Origin: Candidatus Cloacimonadota bacterium | Lineage (GTDB): Bacteria > Cloacimonadota > Cloacimonadia > Cloacimonadales > TCS61 | NCBI GenBank assembly: GCA_018654125.1 | Contig: JABIME010000243.1 | Coordinates: forward strand, 1 to 6,539 | Direction of reading: 5' to 3' | Length of the DNA: 6,539 bases | In this document: one piece after another, positions 1 to 6,539 of the stretch | Layout of the letters: each line of letters opens with the position of its first letter | Position numbering within the stretch: the stretch's first letter is position 1 | The notes under the pieces: generated by a model | The model's database searches: none | What the model was told of the DNA's origin: nothing | Seen by the model: only the letters and a program-made list of their open reading frames with translations | Position numbers and translations under genes: made by a program

Positions 1-765
1 AGCTTCCAATGCAATGCGTTTGAATTGATCTTCAGCAACAGCTACGGGCACATAAAGTTCCCAACCCCAACGATTTGTATAACCAGTTCTACTAATGAAA
101 TATTTTTGTTCTTCATATTCAAATTCATTGAATGTAAAAAATTTCATATTTTTTGTAGGTTTGTTTCTATTTTTTAAAACTTGTTCACCATAAAGTTTAG
201 CTATCAATTTAAAAGATAAAGGACCTTGAATATCAATTTTAACAAGCTCATCAGAAATATCAGTTATGTTTACAACTTCATCTTCTTTTTTATATTTATA
301 TATTAAATCTGCATCTGAGATCATGTTTTTTTCTTCATCGGTTATATCATGCCCTGCATTTATTACTAAAATAAAATTATCTTCGTTAACACGCATGATG
401 ATCAAATCATCTAGAACGGATCCTTCTTCTGTGAGTAGCAACGTATATTTGCACTGTCCTATCTTCATATTCTTAACATCTGCAGGAAGCACTCTATCAA
501 GTAAAGAAACTGCATTTGAACCTGTGAATTGTATTTGAGCCATATGGTCTATATTAAATATAGCTACTCTCTCTACAGCTTTTGCTTCTTCCAATATTGA
601 AGTAAGATAATTTACTGCCATTTCATATTCACCGAAATTACTAGTTTTAAGTGGTGAATAATCTCTATTTAGTCTTTCTGATAATAATTTTTGATACCAT
701 TCTTCTATATTATGAAGTGCTGTTTTACGCGGTATTTCAGGGAAATCATATCCAATTTTTTTCAT
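1..765 (-). CDS. GcvT-family aminomethyltransferase-like protein, C-terminus cut by window edge
   Basis: The first 255 codons are visible; the stop lies beyond base 1. Family members are folate-dependent cytoplasmic enzymes. True GcvT takes the methylene group from the lipoyl-bound aminomethyl intermediate of glycine cleavage to tetrahydrofolate. Recognisable landmarks in family order are NIDHMAQI (residues 71-78, matching DVSHMGEI), GQCKYTLLLTEEG (103-115), LDDLI (118-122, with the conserved Asp pair), a QGP turn (180-182) and RTGYTNRWGWELYVP (226-240, matching RTGYTGEDGFEIYVP). The start at 765 is supported by AGGAGT seven or so bases upstream. The region before residue 65 does not look like the usual GcvT N-terminus, and the GYTGE motif reads GYTNR. 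It may therefore be a paralogue acting on another methyl or methylene donor, in the wider GcvT/DmdA superfamily, rather than the housekeeping T protein. Superfamily call is strong; exact enzyme is uncertain. It is transcribed divergently from the two-component operon. Confidence 0.85.
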   Translation of the reverse strand, partial: MKKIGYDFPEIPRKTALHNIEEWYQKLLSERLNRDYSPLKTSNFGEYEMAVNYLTSILEEAKAVERVAIFNIDHMAQIQFTGSNAVSLLDRVLPADVKNMKIGQCKYTLLLTEEGSVLDDLIIMRVNEDNFILVINAGHDITDEEKNMISDADLIYKYKKEDEVVNITDISDELVKIDIQGPLSFKLIAKLYGEQVLKNRNKPTKNMKFFTFNEFEYEEQKYFISRTGYTNRWGWELYVPVAVAEDQFKRIALEA

Positions 766-771
766 TAGAAT

Positions 772-777
772 ACTCCT
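772..777 (-). promoter_or_regulatory. Ribosome binding site of the GcvT-like gene
   Basis: On the minus strand this reads AGGAGT, followed by six bases and the ATG at 765-763. It is a near-consensus Shine-Dalgarno sequence and fixes the start of the GcvT-like gene. Confidence 0.75.
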
Positions 778-807
778 ATGTTTACAGATAATTTTTGTTA
801 AATTTAT

Positions 808-827
808 TTTACACTTATATTTGTAAA
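808..827. promoter_or_regulatory. Inverted repeat TTTACA-N8-TGTAAA, candidate operator
   Basis: Two perfect six-base half-sites (808-813 and 822-827) flank an eight-base AT-rich spacer, with their centres 14 bp apart. It lies in the divergent intergenic region about 43 bp from the GcvT-like start. A further TTTACA at 781-786 repeats one half-site. The geometry would suit a dimeric regulator, but I do not recognise the site as belonging to a known family. In DNA this AT-rich some chance palindromes are expected. No long U-run follows, so it does not look like a terminator. Confidence 0.35.
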
Positions 828-884
828 GTATATTATGATTATTTAATAATTTCTTGACTTATTTCGTCATCTTTAAAATCTCAA

Positions 885-893
885 TGGTATAAT
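885..893 (+). promoter_or_regulatory. Extended -10 promoter element for the two-component operon
   Basis: TGGTATAAT matches the sigma70 extended -10 consensus (TGnTATAAT) exactly. There is no good -35 at 16-18 bp upstream, which is common for extended -10 promoters. Transcription would be expected to start near 900, leaving a leader of only about 15 nt that carries the Shine-Dalgarno site. No promoter of comparable quality is seen later in the run, so this one probably serves all five plus-strand genes. Confidence 0.55.
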
Positions 894-900
894 TCAAATT

Positions 901-906
901 AGGGGA
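901..906 (+). promoter_or_regulatory. Ribosome binding site of the response regulator
   Basis: AGGGGA ends eight bases before the ATG at 915, a good Shine-Dalgarno spacing. It supports that start and lies at or next to the predicted 5' end of the transcript. Confidence 0.65.
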
Positions 907-914
907 ACATTTAA

Positions 915-1904
915 ATGATTAAAGTATTAATTATCGAAGATGAACAAATGATAGCAGAAGATATCCGATTTACCCTTACTCAATATAATTATGAAGTTGC
1001 CGGTATATTTAGTAAAGGTGAAGATGCTGTTGAAAACCTAGATGACATAAGACCAGATATAATACTTATGGATATCATGTTGGAAGGTGAATTAAATGGT
1101 ATTGAGACAGGAATAAAGGTTAAAGAGAAATTTGATATTCCAATAATCTTCCTAACTGCCTATGCTGATATTTCAACTATTGAATCCACAAAGCAGATCG
1201 CCCCCTATGGCTACATCCTAAAACCATTTGAAGCAAAGGAATTATATGCAGCGATAGAGATAGCTCTTGTAAAATACAATTCCGAGAAGAAACTAGAAGA
1301 AAGCAAAGCAAAGTTTGAGAGCATGTTTCTCGGGAATCCTGAACCATGTGCATATCTAGATAATGACTTTACAATTGTTAATGTTAACCCACGATTTATT
1401 GAATTTTTTGGTTATACATTAGAAGAGATAAAAGGAAAAAAAATTAATTCTGTAATAATACCTGATGATAAGAATAACGAAGCAATTAAACTAAATGATG
1501 ATACACTCTCTGGTTATGTATATTTCGATTCGTTTAGAAAAGATAAGGCTGGAGAATTGCTCCCAGTATCAATTTCAGCAGCACCAATTTTTATAAATAA
1601 TGAAGTTAAAGGATCTTTTGTTATTTATAAAGATATTACAGAAAGAAAAAGAATTGAAGAAGAGCGAGAAAACCTAATTAGCAAACTTAGAAAAGCACTC
1701 GATGAAGTTAAAACACTTGAAGGTCTTATTCCAATTTGTTCTCATTGCAAAAAAATTCGTGATGACTCAGGTTTTTGGGGAAATGTTGAACATTACATAG
1801 CCAAGCATTCTAATGTTGATTTTAGTCATGGGATCTGCCCGGATTGCTTAGAAAAACATTACCCGGAACAGTTTAAGAAAATTATAGATAAAGAGAATAT
1901 TTAA
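915..1904 (+). CDS. Response regulator: receiver, PAS and C-terminal four-cysteine module
   Basis: This 329-residue cytoplasmic protein should accept phosphate from a sensor kinase. Residues 1-120 are a CheY-type receiver with the acidic pair E8/D9, phosphoacceptor D53, T81 and K103 (in LKPF) all present. Residues about 127-245 form a PAS domain, with NVNPRFIEFFGYTLEEIKGK (156-175) and a closing YKDITERK. A short helical linker (245-268) leads to a compact tail, C275-xx-C278 and C308-xx-C311, with SHCKKIRDD and FSHGICPDC around the cysteines. From memory, this tail recurs at the ends of PAS and response-regulator proteins of many bacteria without an assigned function; the paired CxxC suggests metal binding, probably zinc. 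There is no helix-turn-helix, GGDEF, EAL or kinase domain, so the output is probably protein-protein or regulated by a PAS ligand. The kinase gene follows after 9 bp and is the likely partner. Confidence 0.93.
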   Translation: MIKVLIIEDEQMIAEDIRFTLTQYNYEVAGIFSKGEDAVENLDDIRPDIILMDIMLEGELNGIETGIKVKEKFDIPIIFLTAYADISTIESTKQIAPYGYILKPFEAKELYAAIEIALVKYNSEKKLEESKAKFESMFLGNPEPCAYLDNDFTIVNVNPRFIEFFGYTLEEIKGKKINSVIIPDDKNNEAIKLNDDTLSGYVYFDSFRKDKAGELLPVSISAAPIFINNEVKGSFVIYKDITERKRIEEERENLISKLRKALDEVKTLEGLIPICSHCKKIRDDSGFWGNVEHYIAKHSNVDFSHGICPDCLEKHYPEQFKKIIDKENI

Positions 1905-1913
1905 CATATAAGA

Positions 1914-4265
1914 ATGAAAAAAAACATAAAGGATACTAATTTCTTAAATAACACAGAACAGATGAAATTATTTCCTTTGTCCCTTTCTTTTAGAGATAAC
2001 AACTATGAATCAAAATTTCAAGACTTCTATTATGACCTCTCATTAAATTTAGTACGCAATGCACTACTATTAGGACTTTTCCTTTATAGTTCTTTTGCAA
2101 TCTTAGATTATTATTTAGTCCCAGACCTAAAACACATATTTTGGTTCTTAAGATTTGTAATAATTGCACCACCGGTATTAATAACTTATATACTAACCTA
2201 TACAAAATTCTTTAAAAAGAATTTCCAATTATTGATGGCAATTAATATTATTATCGCAGGGATAAACATCTCTGTTATGATCTTGATGGCTACAGGAGTT
2301 GCTTCATATTCTTATTATGCCGGGATAATGCTAGTTTTAATTTATTGTTATACAGTTAGCAAACTCAGATTTATTTGGGCTTCAGTTGTCGGACTAATAA
2401 TAATTGTATCTTACGAAATTATTTCATTATCATTATTAAAAACTTCAACAATGATTTTTGTTAACAACAATTTTTTTCTTGTAGGTGCTAATTTTTTAGG
2501 AATGCTCGCCTGCTACACTATAGAATACACCACAAGAAAAAATTTCTTTTTGTTAGAATTATTAGAAATTGAGCAACAAAAAACAAAAAATATTAACGCA
2601 AGTTTAGAAGACAAAGTAATCAACAGAACTAAGAAAATCACAGAAACTCTACAAGATTTAACAAAAGAAATAAACACTCGTAGATTAGCAGAAGAAAAAA
2701 ACAATGCGTATAATAAAGAACTCGAGTTGATAACTAATACAGCTCTCGATTTTGTTAGGCTAACACCCCAGATTAATATATATAATGTCATATCAAAAAA
2801 GCTTTTTGAACTTATTGGGATAAGTCCAATTACAATAAGTTCATATGAAAATAGTAAATTAATTCTTAAATCAATACACTTCAATAGTAAATTATTCGAC
2901 AAAGTAATCAAGCTAATTGGATTCAATCCAATTGGGTTATCTTCAGATTCAACAGATGAAATTGAAAATTTATTACTTTCAGGTAAATTAATTAAAATTG
3001 CAGGAGGATTTCAGGAATTCACTTCGGGTGGCTTTTCACAAACTATGTCTTCTTCAATTTCTAAACTATTAAATATAAAATCTATTTATGCAATTGGGCT
3101 AACATCAAATGGAAAACTTTTTGGAAGTATCAATATAATTCTTCGTGGAAATTCTTCGATAGTTGATAAGAAAAATCTTATAGAATTATATGCTCAACTT
3201 GTTTCTATTGCCATACAACGTGATTTTGCAATTAAAGACTTAAAAATAAGTGAAGAAAAAAATACAACAGTTGTAGAAAACATGGGTGAAGGAATTGGAA
3301 TTGTTAATAGCAATGAAGAATTCATTTATGTAAATAAAGCAGCAGAGGTGATCTTTGGAGTTGAACCAGGAACATTGATTTCACAAAATTTAAAAGATTT
3401 CTTATCACCTGAATCGGCTTTAAATGTATTATCAAGAACAAGTAACAAACTAGAAAACGATTTATTATCTACTTATGATCTGGAAATTATTCGTCCAAAT
3501 GGAGAAATTAGATTTATAACGGTCACATCATCTTTATCACCAAATCGGCAAACAGATGAAAAAGAAATTATTGGTATTTTTAGAGATAACACGATAAGGA
3601 TAAAGGCAGAGCAAAAGACACTAAAAGCTCTTAATGAAAAAGAAATTTTATTGAAAGAAGTATTTCATAGAGTTAAAAATAATCTTCAAATAATAACAAG
3701 TATATTACGAATGCAGGCTCAGCTTGCCGAGAATGAGAGCGTTAAAACTAAATTGCAGAAAAGTGTAGATCGTATCCATTCAATGGCACTTGTTCAAAGT
3801 AAATTATTCCAATCAGGTGATTTTGAAAACATTAATATTCCATCTTATATCAGTGGAATTGTTGCAAATCTGATAAGCACAAATAATGTCTCCCCTGGAA
3901 AGATCAAGATCAATTATAATATTGAAGATATAAGAATGGATGTTAACATGGCTACTCCTTGCGGCATGATAGTTAGTGAGATCATTTCAAATTCGATCCA
4001 ACATGCTTTTCCAAATGATGCAAAAGGTGAAATTGGCATATCATTTAAATTTAATAGCGATCAATTCCATTTAGAACTATCTGATAACGGTATCGGACTT
4101 CCACAAAATTTTGATGTTAATTCTAAAGGCTCGATTGGATTTATTCTTGTTAATACTCTTGTTTCTCAACTACGTGGTAATCTTGATATAACTTCTGTTA
4201 ATGGAACAAAGATAATAATTACTTTCAATAATCAAGATTTAAAAACGTTCTCAAAAATAAAATAA
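1914..4265 (+). CDS. Membrane sensor histidine kinase (6 TM, GAF-like, PAS, HisKA_2, HATPase)
   Basis: A 783-residue hybrid-sensing kinase that should autophosphorylate and pass phosphate to the regulator encoded just upstream. After about 45 polar residues come roughly six hydrophobic segments (47-68, 76-96, 104-126, 132-149, 152-174, 185-205), resembling MASE-type integral sensors with short loops and no large periplasmic domain. A coiled coil spans about 214-272. Residues about 270-437 look GAF-like, closing with KLFGSINIIL and an amphipathic helix. Residues about 448-565 are a PAS domain (YVNKAAEVIFG at 472-482). The core has phosphoacceptor H585 in KEVFHRVKNNLQ, the HisKA_2 type; an N-box ExxxNSIQHAF with E689, N693 and H697; a G1 box DNGIGLP (724-730); and a G2-like GSIGFILVNTL. 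No receiver is fused. The start at 1914 is chosen from the 9 bp gap after the regulator. No Shine-Dalgarno is visible, so translation is probably coupled. M17 is a possible later start. Confidence 0.92.
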   Translation: MKKNIKDTNFLNNTEQMKLFPLSLSFRDNNYESKFQDFYYDLSLNLVRNALLLGLFLYSSFAILDYYLVPDLKHIFWFLRFVIIAPPVLITYILTYTKFFKKNFQLLMAINIIIAGINISVMILMATGVASYSYYAGIMLVLIYCYTVSKLRFIWASVVGLIIIVSYEIISLSLLKTSTMIFVNNNFFLVGANFLGMLACYTIEYTTRKNFFLLELLEIEQQKTKNINASLEDKVINRTKKITETLQDLTKEINTRRLAEEKNNAYNKELELITNTALDFVRLTPQINIYNVISKKLFELIGISPITISSYENSKLILKSIHFNSKLFDKVIKLIGFNPIGLSSDSTDEIENLLLSGKLIKIAGGFQEFTSGGFSQTMSSSISKLLNIKSIYAIGLTSNGKLFGSINIILRGNSSIVDKKNLIELYAQLVSIAIQRDFAIKDLKISEEKNTTVVENMGEGIGIVNSNEEFIYVNKAAEVIFGVEPGTLISQNLKDFLSPESALNVLSRTSNKLENDLLSTYDLEIIRPNGEIRFITVTSSLSPNRQTDEKEIIGIFRDNTIRIKAEQKTLKALNEKEILLKEVFHRVKNNLQIITSILRMQAQLAENESVKTKLQKSVDRIHSMALVQSKLFQSGDFENINIPSYISGIVANLISTNNVSPGKIKINYNIEDIRMDVNMATPCGMIVSEIISNSIQHAFPNDAKGEIGISFKFNSDQFHLELSDNGIGLPQNFDVNSKGSIGFILVNTLVSQLRGNLDITSVNGTKIIITFNNQDLKTFSKIK

Positions 4266-4268
4266 TTC

Positions 4269-5618
4269 ATGCAAAATAGTAGATCAAAAGCAAAATTAAT
4301 TGAAGGACATATAGGAAAAACCCTAACTAAGATGACTATAGCTATGACACTTGGTATGGTTGGAATGGTCGCCTTCAATTTAGTTGATACTTTTTTTGTT
4401 GGAAAACTTGGAACAGATCAATTGGCAGCACTCAGCTTTACTTTTCCGGTTGTTCTGGTCGTTTCCAGTATAGCCCTAGGTTTAGGGTTTGGCGCTTCTG
4501 CAGTAATTTCACGTGCAATTGGAGAAGGTGATAATCATAAAGTGCAAAGATTAACCACCGATAGTTTACTTCTTTCATTCTTAATTGTTTTCGGATTTGT
4601 TTTAATCGGACAATTCACAATAGAACCATTATTTAAAGCTCTGGGTGCAACAGCTTCAATTCTTCCCTATATAAAAACTTATATGAGAATATGGTATTTA
4701 GGAATGCCGTTTGTTGTTGTTCCCATGGTGGGAAATAATGCGATCCGTGCTACCGGTGATGCTAAAACTCCAAGTATTATCATGCTTGTAGCTGTTTGTG
4801 TGAACACGGTTCTAGATCCACTATTTATTTTTGGAATTGGACCATTTCCGGAGCTGGGCATAAAAGGTGCTGCAATTGCAACTATAATAAGTAGATTCAC
4901 AACTTTCTCCGTTGCATTGTGGGTTCTTACAAAACGTGAGAAAATGATATCTTACAAAATTCCTAAAATTTCTGAGATCATTGATTCATGGAAAAAAGTG
5001 CTTTTTATTGGTGTTCCAATTGCGGGAGCAAGAGTTATAATTCCTATAACTATTGGCATTATAACGCGTATGGTTTCTGCTTATGGAATAACAGCTGTTG
5101 CTGGGTTTGGTGTAGCTTCTAGAATTGAATTTTTCTCTCTCGCAGTCATTCATGCACTTGCATCTGTTTTTGGTCCGTTTATAGGGCAAAATATCGGTGC
5201 AAATAAATATGACAGAGTTCATACAGCGATTAATATTAGTCATAGATTTACAATTTTATGGGAAATAGTGATTTGGTTGTTATTAATTTTTCTGAGAAAT
5301 CCAATAGCAGGAATTTTTAATAAAGATCCTCAAGTTATCTCAACAATTGCATTATATCTTACAATTGTTCCACTAAGTTACACATTACAAGGAATTTTCA
5401 TATTAAGCACAACTGCATTAAATGTAATGCATAAGCCCCTTCAAGCTGCATGCCTTACAATCTTCCAAATGTTCATTTTGTATATTCCTCTTGCTGTTTT
5501 AGGCTCACGTTTATTTGGATTGACAGGAATTTTTGCAGCTGTAGCTTTATCCTATATTATATCGGGAATCATTTCCCGTGTTGTTTTATTGAAATATTTT
5601 AGAAGTGAGTTAGTTTGA
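4269..5618 (+). CDS. MATE-family multidrug efflux transporter
   Basis: A 449-residue inner-membrane antiporter of the multidrug and toxic compound extrusion family, which exports cationic or other drugs in exchange for Na+ or H+. Length and the roughly twelve hydrophobic segments in two homologous halves match the family. Diagnostic features are the N-terminal IEGHIGKTLTKMTIAM lead-in, NLVDTFFVGKLG (37-48) with the conserved first-helix Asp D40, SRAIGEGD (81-88), IRATGDAKTP (159-168), NTVLDPLFIFG (179-189) and GIKGAAIAT in the first half. The second half has the matching FGPFIGQNIGANKYDRV segment. Substrate and coupling ion cannot be read from the sequence. The start codon is 3 bp after the kinase stop and has no Shine-Dalgarno site, which implies translational coupling. 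Placement with a sensor kinase suggests expression or function tied to an envelope or chemical signal; this is inference. Confidence 0.95.
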   Translation: MQNSRSKAKLIEGHIGKTLTKMTIAMTLGMVGMVAFNLVDTFFVGKLGTDQLAALSFTFPVVLVVSSIALGLGFGASAVISRAIGEGDNHKVQRLTTDSLLLSFLIVFGFVLIGQFTIEPLFKALGATASILPYIKTYMRIWYLGMPFVVVPMVGNNAIRATGDAKTPSIIMLVAVCVNTVLDPLFIFGIGPFPELGIKGAAIATIISRFTTFSVALWVLTKREKMISYKIPKISEIIDSWKKVLFIGVPIAGARVIIPITIGIITRMVSAYGITAVAGFGVASRIEFFSLAVIHALASVFGPFIGQNIGANKYDRVHTAINISHRFTILWEIVIWLLLIFLRNPIAGIFNKDPQVISTIALYLTIVPLSYTLQGIFILSTTALNVMHKPLQAACLTIFQMFILYIPLAVLGSRLFGLTGIFAAVALSYIISGIISRVVLLKYFRSELV

Positions 5619-5980
5619 TGAATTTGGAAGAACTACGTGGTTACTGCTTGCAAAAGAAGGGTGCAGTATTAGATTTCCCATTCGATGATGTAACCATGGT
5701 AATAAAAGTTGGAAACAAGATGTTTGCTTTGATGCCGGTAAACGGAAAGCAAATTAGAATTAACTTAAAATGCGATCCGTTTGTAGCTCAAGGTTTACGA
5801 GAAAAATATGAATCCGTAATTCCAGGTTATCACATGAATAAAACTCATTGGAATACTGTGATAATTAATGACTTGATCTCGGACAATGTTATTAGAAGTA
5901 TGATAGATGATTCTTATGATCTTGTCTTCTGGAAATTAACAAAGAAAACTAGAGAAGCAATACTGCAGGGCAAAACCTAG
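5618..5980 (+). CDS. MmcQ/YjbR family protein (DUF419)
   Basis: A 120-residue soluble protein of the MmcQ/YjbR family (CyaY-like fold), which has been suggested to bind DNA but has no firmly known role. Family marks are FPFDDVTMVIKVGNKMFAL (20-38), INLKCDP (48-54), PGYHMNKTHWNTV (69-81), by far the most diagnostic block, and SYDLVFWKLTKKTR (99-112). Length is typical and the protein is complete. I place the start at the ATG at 5618, whose A is the last base of the MATE stop (TGATG); a TTG one codon earlier is possible but less likely. A weak GTGAG lies about eight bases upstream, and termination-reinitiation from the MATE gene is expected. No membrane segment or signal peptide is present. Any functional link to the transporter is unproven. 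Confidence 0.93.
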   Translation: MNLEELRGYCLQKKGAVLDFPFDDVTMVIKVGNKMFALMPVNGKQIRINLKCDPFVAQGLREKYESVIPGYHMNKTHWNTVIINDLISDNVIRSMIDDSYDLVFWKLTKKTREAILQGKT

Positions 5981-5986
5981 GGAGAG
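5980..5986 (+). promoter_or_regulatory. Ribosome binding site selecting a TTG start
   Basis: GGGAGAG directly follows the YjbR stop, with its GGAG core (5981-5984) ending six bases before TTG at 5991. No in-frame ATG lies near; the ATG at 6001 is in another frame and meets a stop after five codons. This site is the main reason for choosing the TTG start. Confidence 0.6.
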
Positions 5987-5990
5987 CTTT

Positions 5991-6539
5991 TTGTATTATA
6001 ATGTTAGAAGATTGTTAGCTCCGTTGATATTTCCAAGCTTTATTATAATTTTATCAATGATTATAAATTGGCAATGGAATTCAATGCTTCAACATGCAAA
6101 TTTTGATAATGAATTAACTGCCTTCATTGTAATCTCCCCACTCATCCCCTACTTTCTATTTATCATTGTTGCAATATTGGGAATCCGTTCAAAAAATTAT
6201 GGATTGATCTTATGCACAATCGTCCTTGCTGGAAGCTATTTAATTTTAAACAAGCCTATTGCATATCCAGAAACTGATATCATTTTTATTGTTCCCAGAG
6301 TAATTTCGTTCTTACTGCCTGTAAATATCTTAATTTTTTCAATAATTGAAAAACAAAAACTTAGATCTTTTCTTTTAAATACTGCTCTTATTTTTGTTCA
6401 GTTTGGAATTCTCCGTTTTCTTTTTGTTCTTATTGAGATGCCAGAATCTGACATAATACTTCAGTTTCATGCTGAATTTCCAAAATTAGCTGCTGCATTC
6501 TTAACATTCACACAACATCTTTATGGAGTATTCCTTAGC
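5991..6539 (+). CDS. Polytopic membrane protein, N-terminal part only, unknown function
   Basis: An open frame of 183 codons runs from a TTG start to the window edge without a stop. The start follows a strong GGGAGAG site and gives a protein whose first hydrophobic helix is whole; the next in-frame ATG (6057) would cut that helix. About six hydrophobic segments are visible: 8-27, 43-65, 70-88, 97-119, 126-147 and 165 onward. There is a basic loop after the second (RSKN) and an acidic/basic break (EKQKLR) after the fourth. I find no catalytic motif in the visible part. The block VISFLLPVNILIFSIIEKQKLRS, seen at 104-126, recalls the membrane sensor halves of some GGDEF or kinase proteins, so a signalling enzyme could lie beyond the edge; this is a weak, memory-based comparison. 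It sits 10 bp after the YjbR gene and is probably the fifth gene of the operon. Confidence 0.75.
   Translation, partial: MYYNVRRLLAPLIFPSFIIILSMIINWQWNSMLQHANFDNELTAFIVISPLIPYFLFIIVAILGIRSKNYGLILCTIVLAGSYLILNKPIAYPETDIIFIVPRVISFLLPVNILIFSIIEKQKLRSFLLNTALIFVQFGILRFLFVLIEMPESDIILQFHAEFPKLAAAFLTFTQHLYGVFLS

Noticed and set aside
266..538. Plus-strand open frame of 90 codons
   Set aside because: It is antisense to the GcvT-like gene, whose family motifs are clear; the product is Ser-rich and low in complexity with no recognisable feature.
808..827. The inverted repeat as an intrinsic terminator
   Set aside because: The stem is only six AT-rich base pairs with no following T-run, and it lies between two divergent starts where no terminator is needed.
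854..879. TTGACT (854-859) paired with TAAAAT (874-879) as a standard promoter
   Set aside because: The spacer is only 14 bp, and pairing TTGACT with TATAAT at 888 gives 28 bp. The extended -10 alone is the better candidate.
1990..2926. Minus-strand open frames at 1990-2205 and 2513-2926
   Set aside because: Both lie inside the kinase gene, which has a continuous frame with recognisable domains. They show no family motif and I see no ribosome binding site.
4679..5243. Minus-strand open frames at 4679-4900 and 4986-5243
   Set aside because: They are antisense to well-conserved MATE segments and their products resemble no family.
5615..5617. TTG start for the YjbR gene, one codon before the ATG
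   Set aside because: The ATG at 5618 overlaps the MATE stop as TGATG, a classic coupling arrangement, and homologues usually start about this far before the first conserved block.
6001..6018. ATG at 6001 as start of the last gene
   Set aside because: This frame reaches a TAG stop after five codons; the long frame is the one starting with TTG at 5991.

Overview
This is an AT-rich window (by eye roughly one third G+C) of densely packed bacterial genes. It holds one divergent gene pair: a partial GcvT-family gene on the minus strand at the left edge, and a tightly packed run of five genes on the plus strand that continues off the right edge. I see no RNA gene, insertion sequence, CRISPR array, long repeat or convincing terminator. 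The phylum cannot be fixed. Shine-Dalgarno sites before three genes and a sigma70-type extended -10 argue mildly against a typical Bacteroidota genome. The low G+C and PAS/GAF-rich signalling would fit several anaerobic or environmental lineages.

Left part (1-765, minus strand): the N-terminal 255 codons of a divergent aminomethyltransferase-type (GcvT fold) protein, cut by the window edge. The 149 bp between it and the next gene (766-914) is a shared divergent regulatory region. It contains a clean TTTACA-N8-TGTAAA inverted repeat and, close to the plus-strand gene, an extended -10 (TGGTATAAT).

Middle (915-4265, plus strand): a complete two-component pair. The response regulator has receiver, PAS and a C-terminal four-cysteine module, with no DNA-binding or enzymatic output domain. 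The histidine kinase has about six membrane segments, then a coiled coil, a GAF-like domain, a PAS domain and a HisKA_2/HATPase core. They are 9 bp apart and are probably cognate.

Right part (4269-6539, plus strand): a MATE-family multidrug/Na+ (or H+) antiporter starts 3 bp after the kinase. A YjbR/MmcQ small protein overlaps the MATE stop codon by one base. After 10 bp a polytopic membrane protein follows, apparently from a TTG start with a strong ribosome binding site, and runs off the window. The spacings (9, 3, -1 and 10 bp) suggest one transcript from the promoter near 885-893. A plausible reading is a membrane-sensing phosphorelay made together with an efflux pump. The response regulator cannot obviously bind DNA itself, so how signal and pump are connected is open. 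Most gene families here are familiar. The less explained parts are the Cys-rich tail of the regulator, the altered GcvT motif, the palindrome between the divergent genes and the truncated membrane protein at the right edge.
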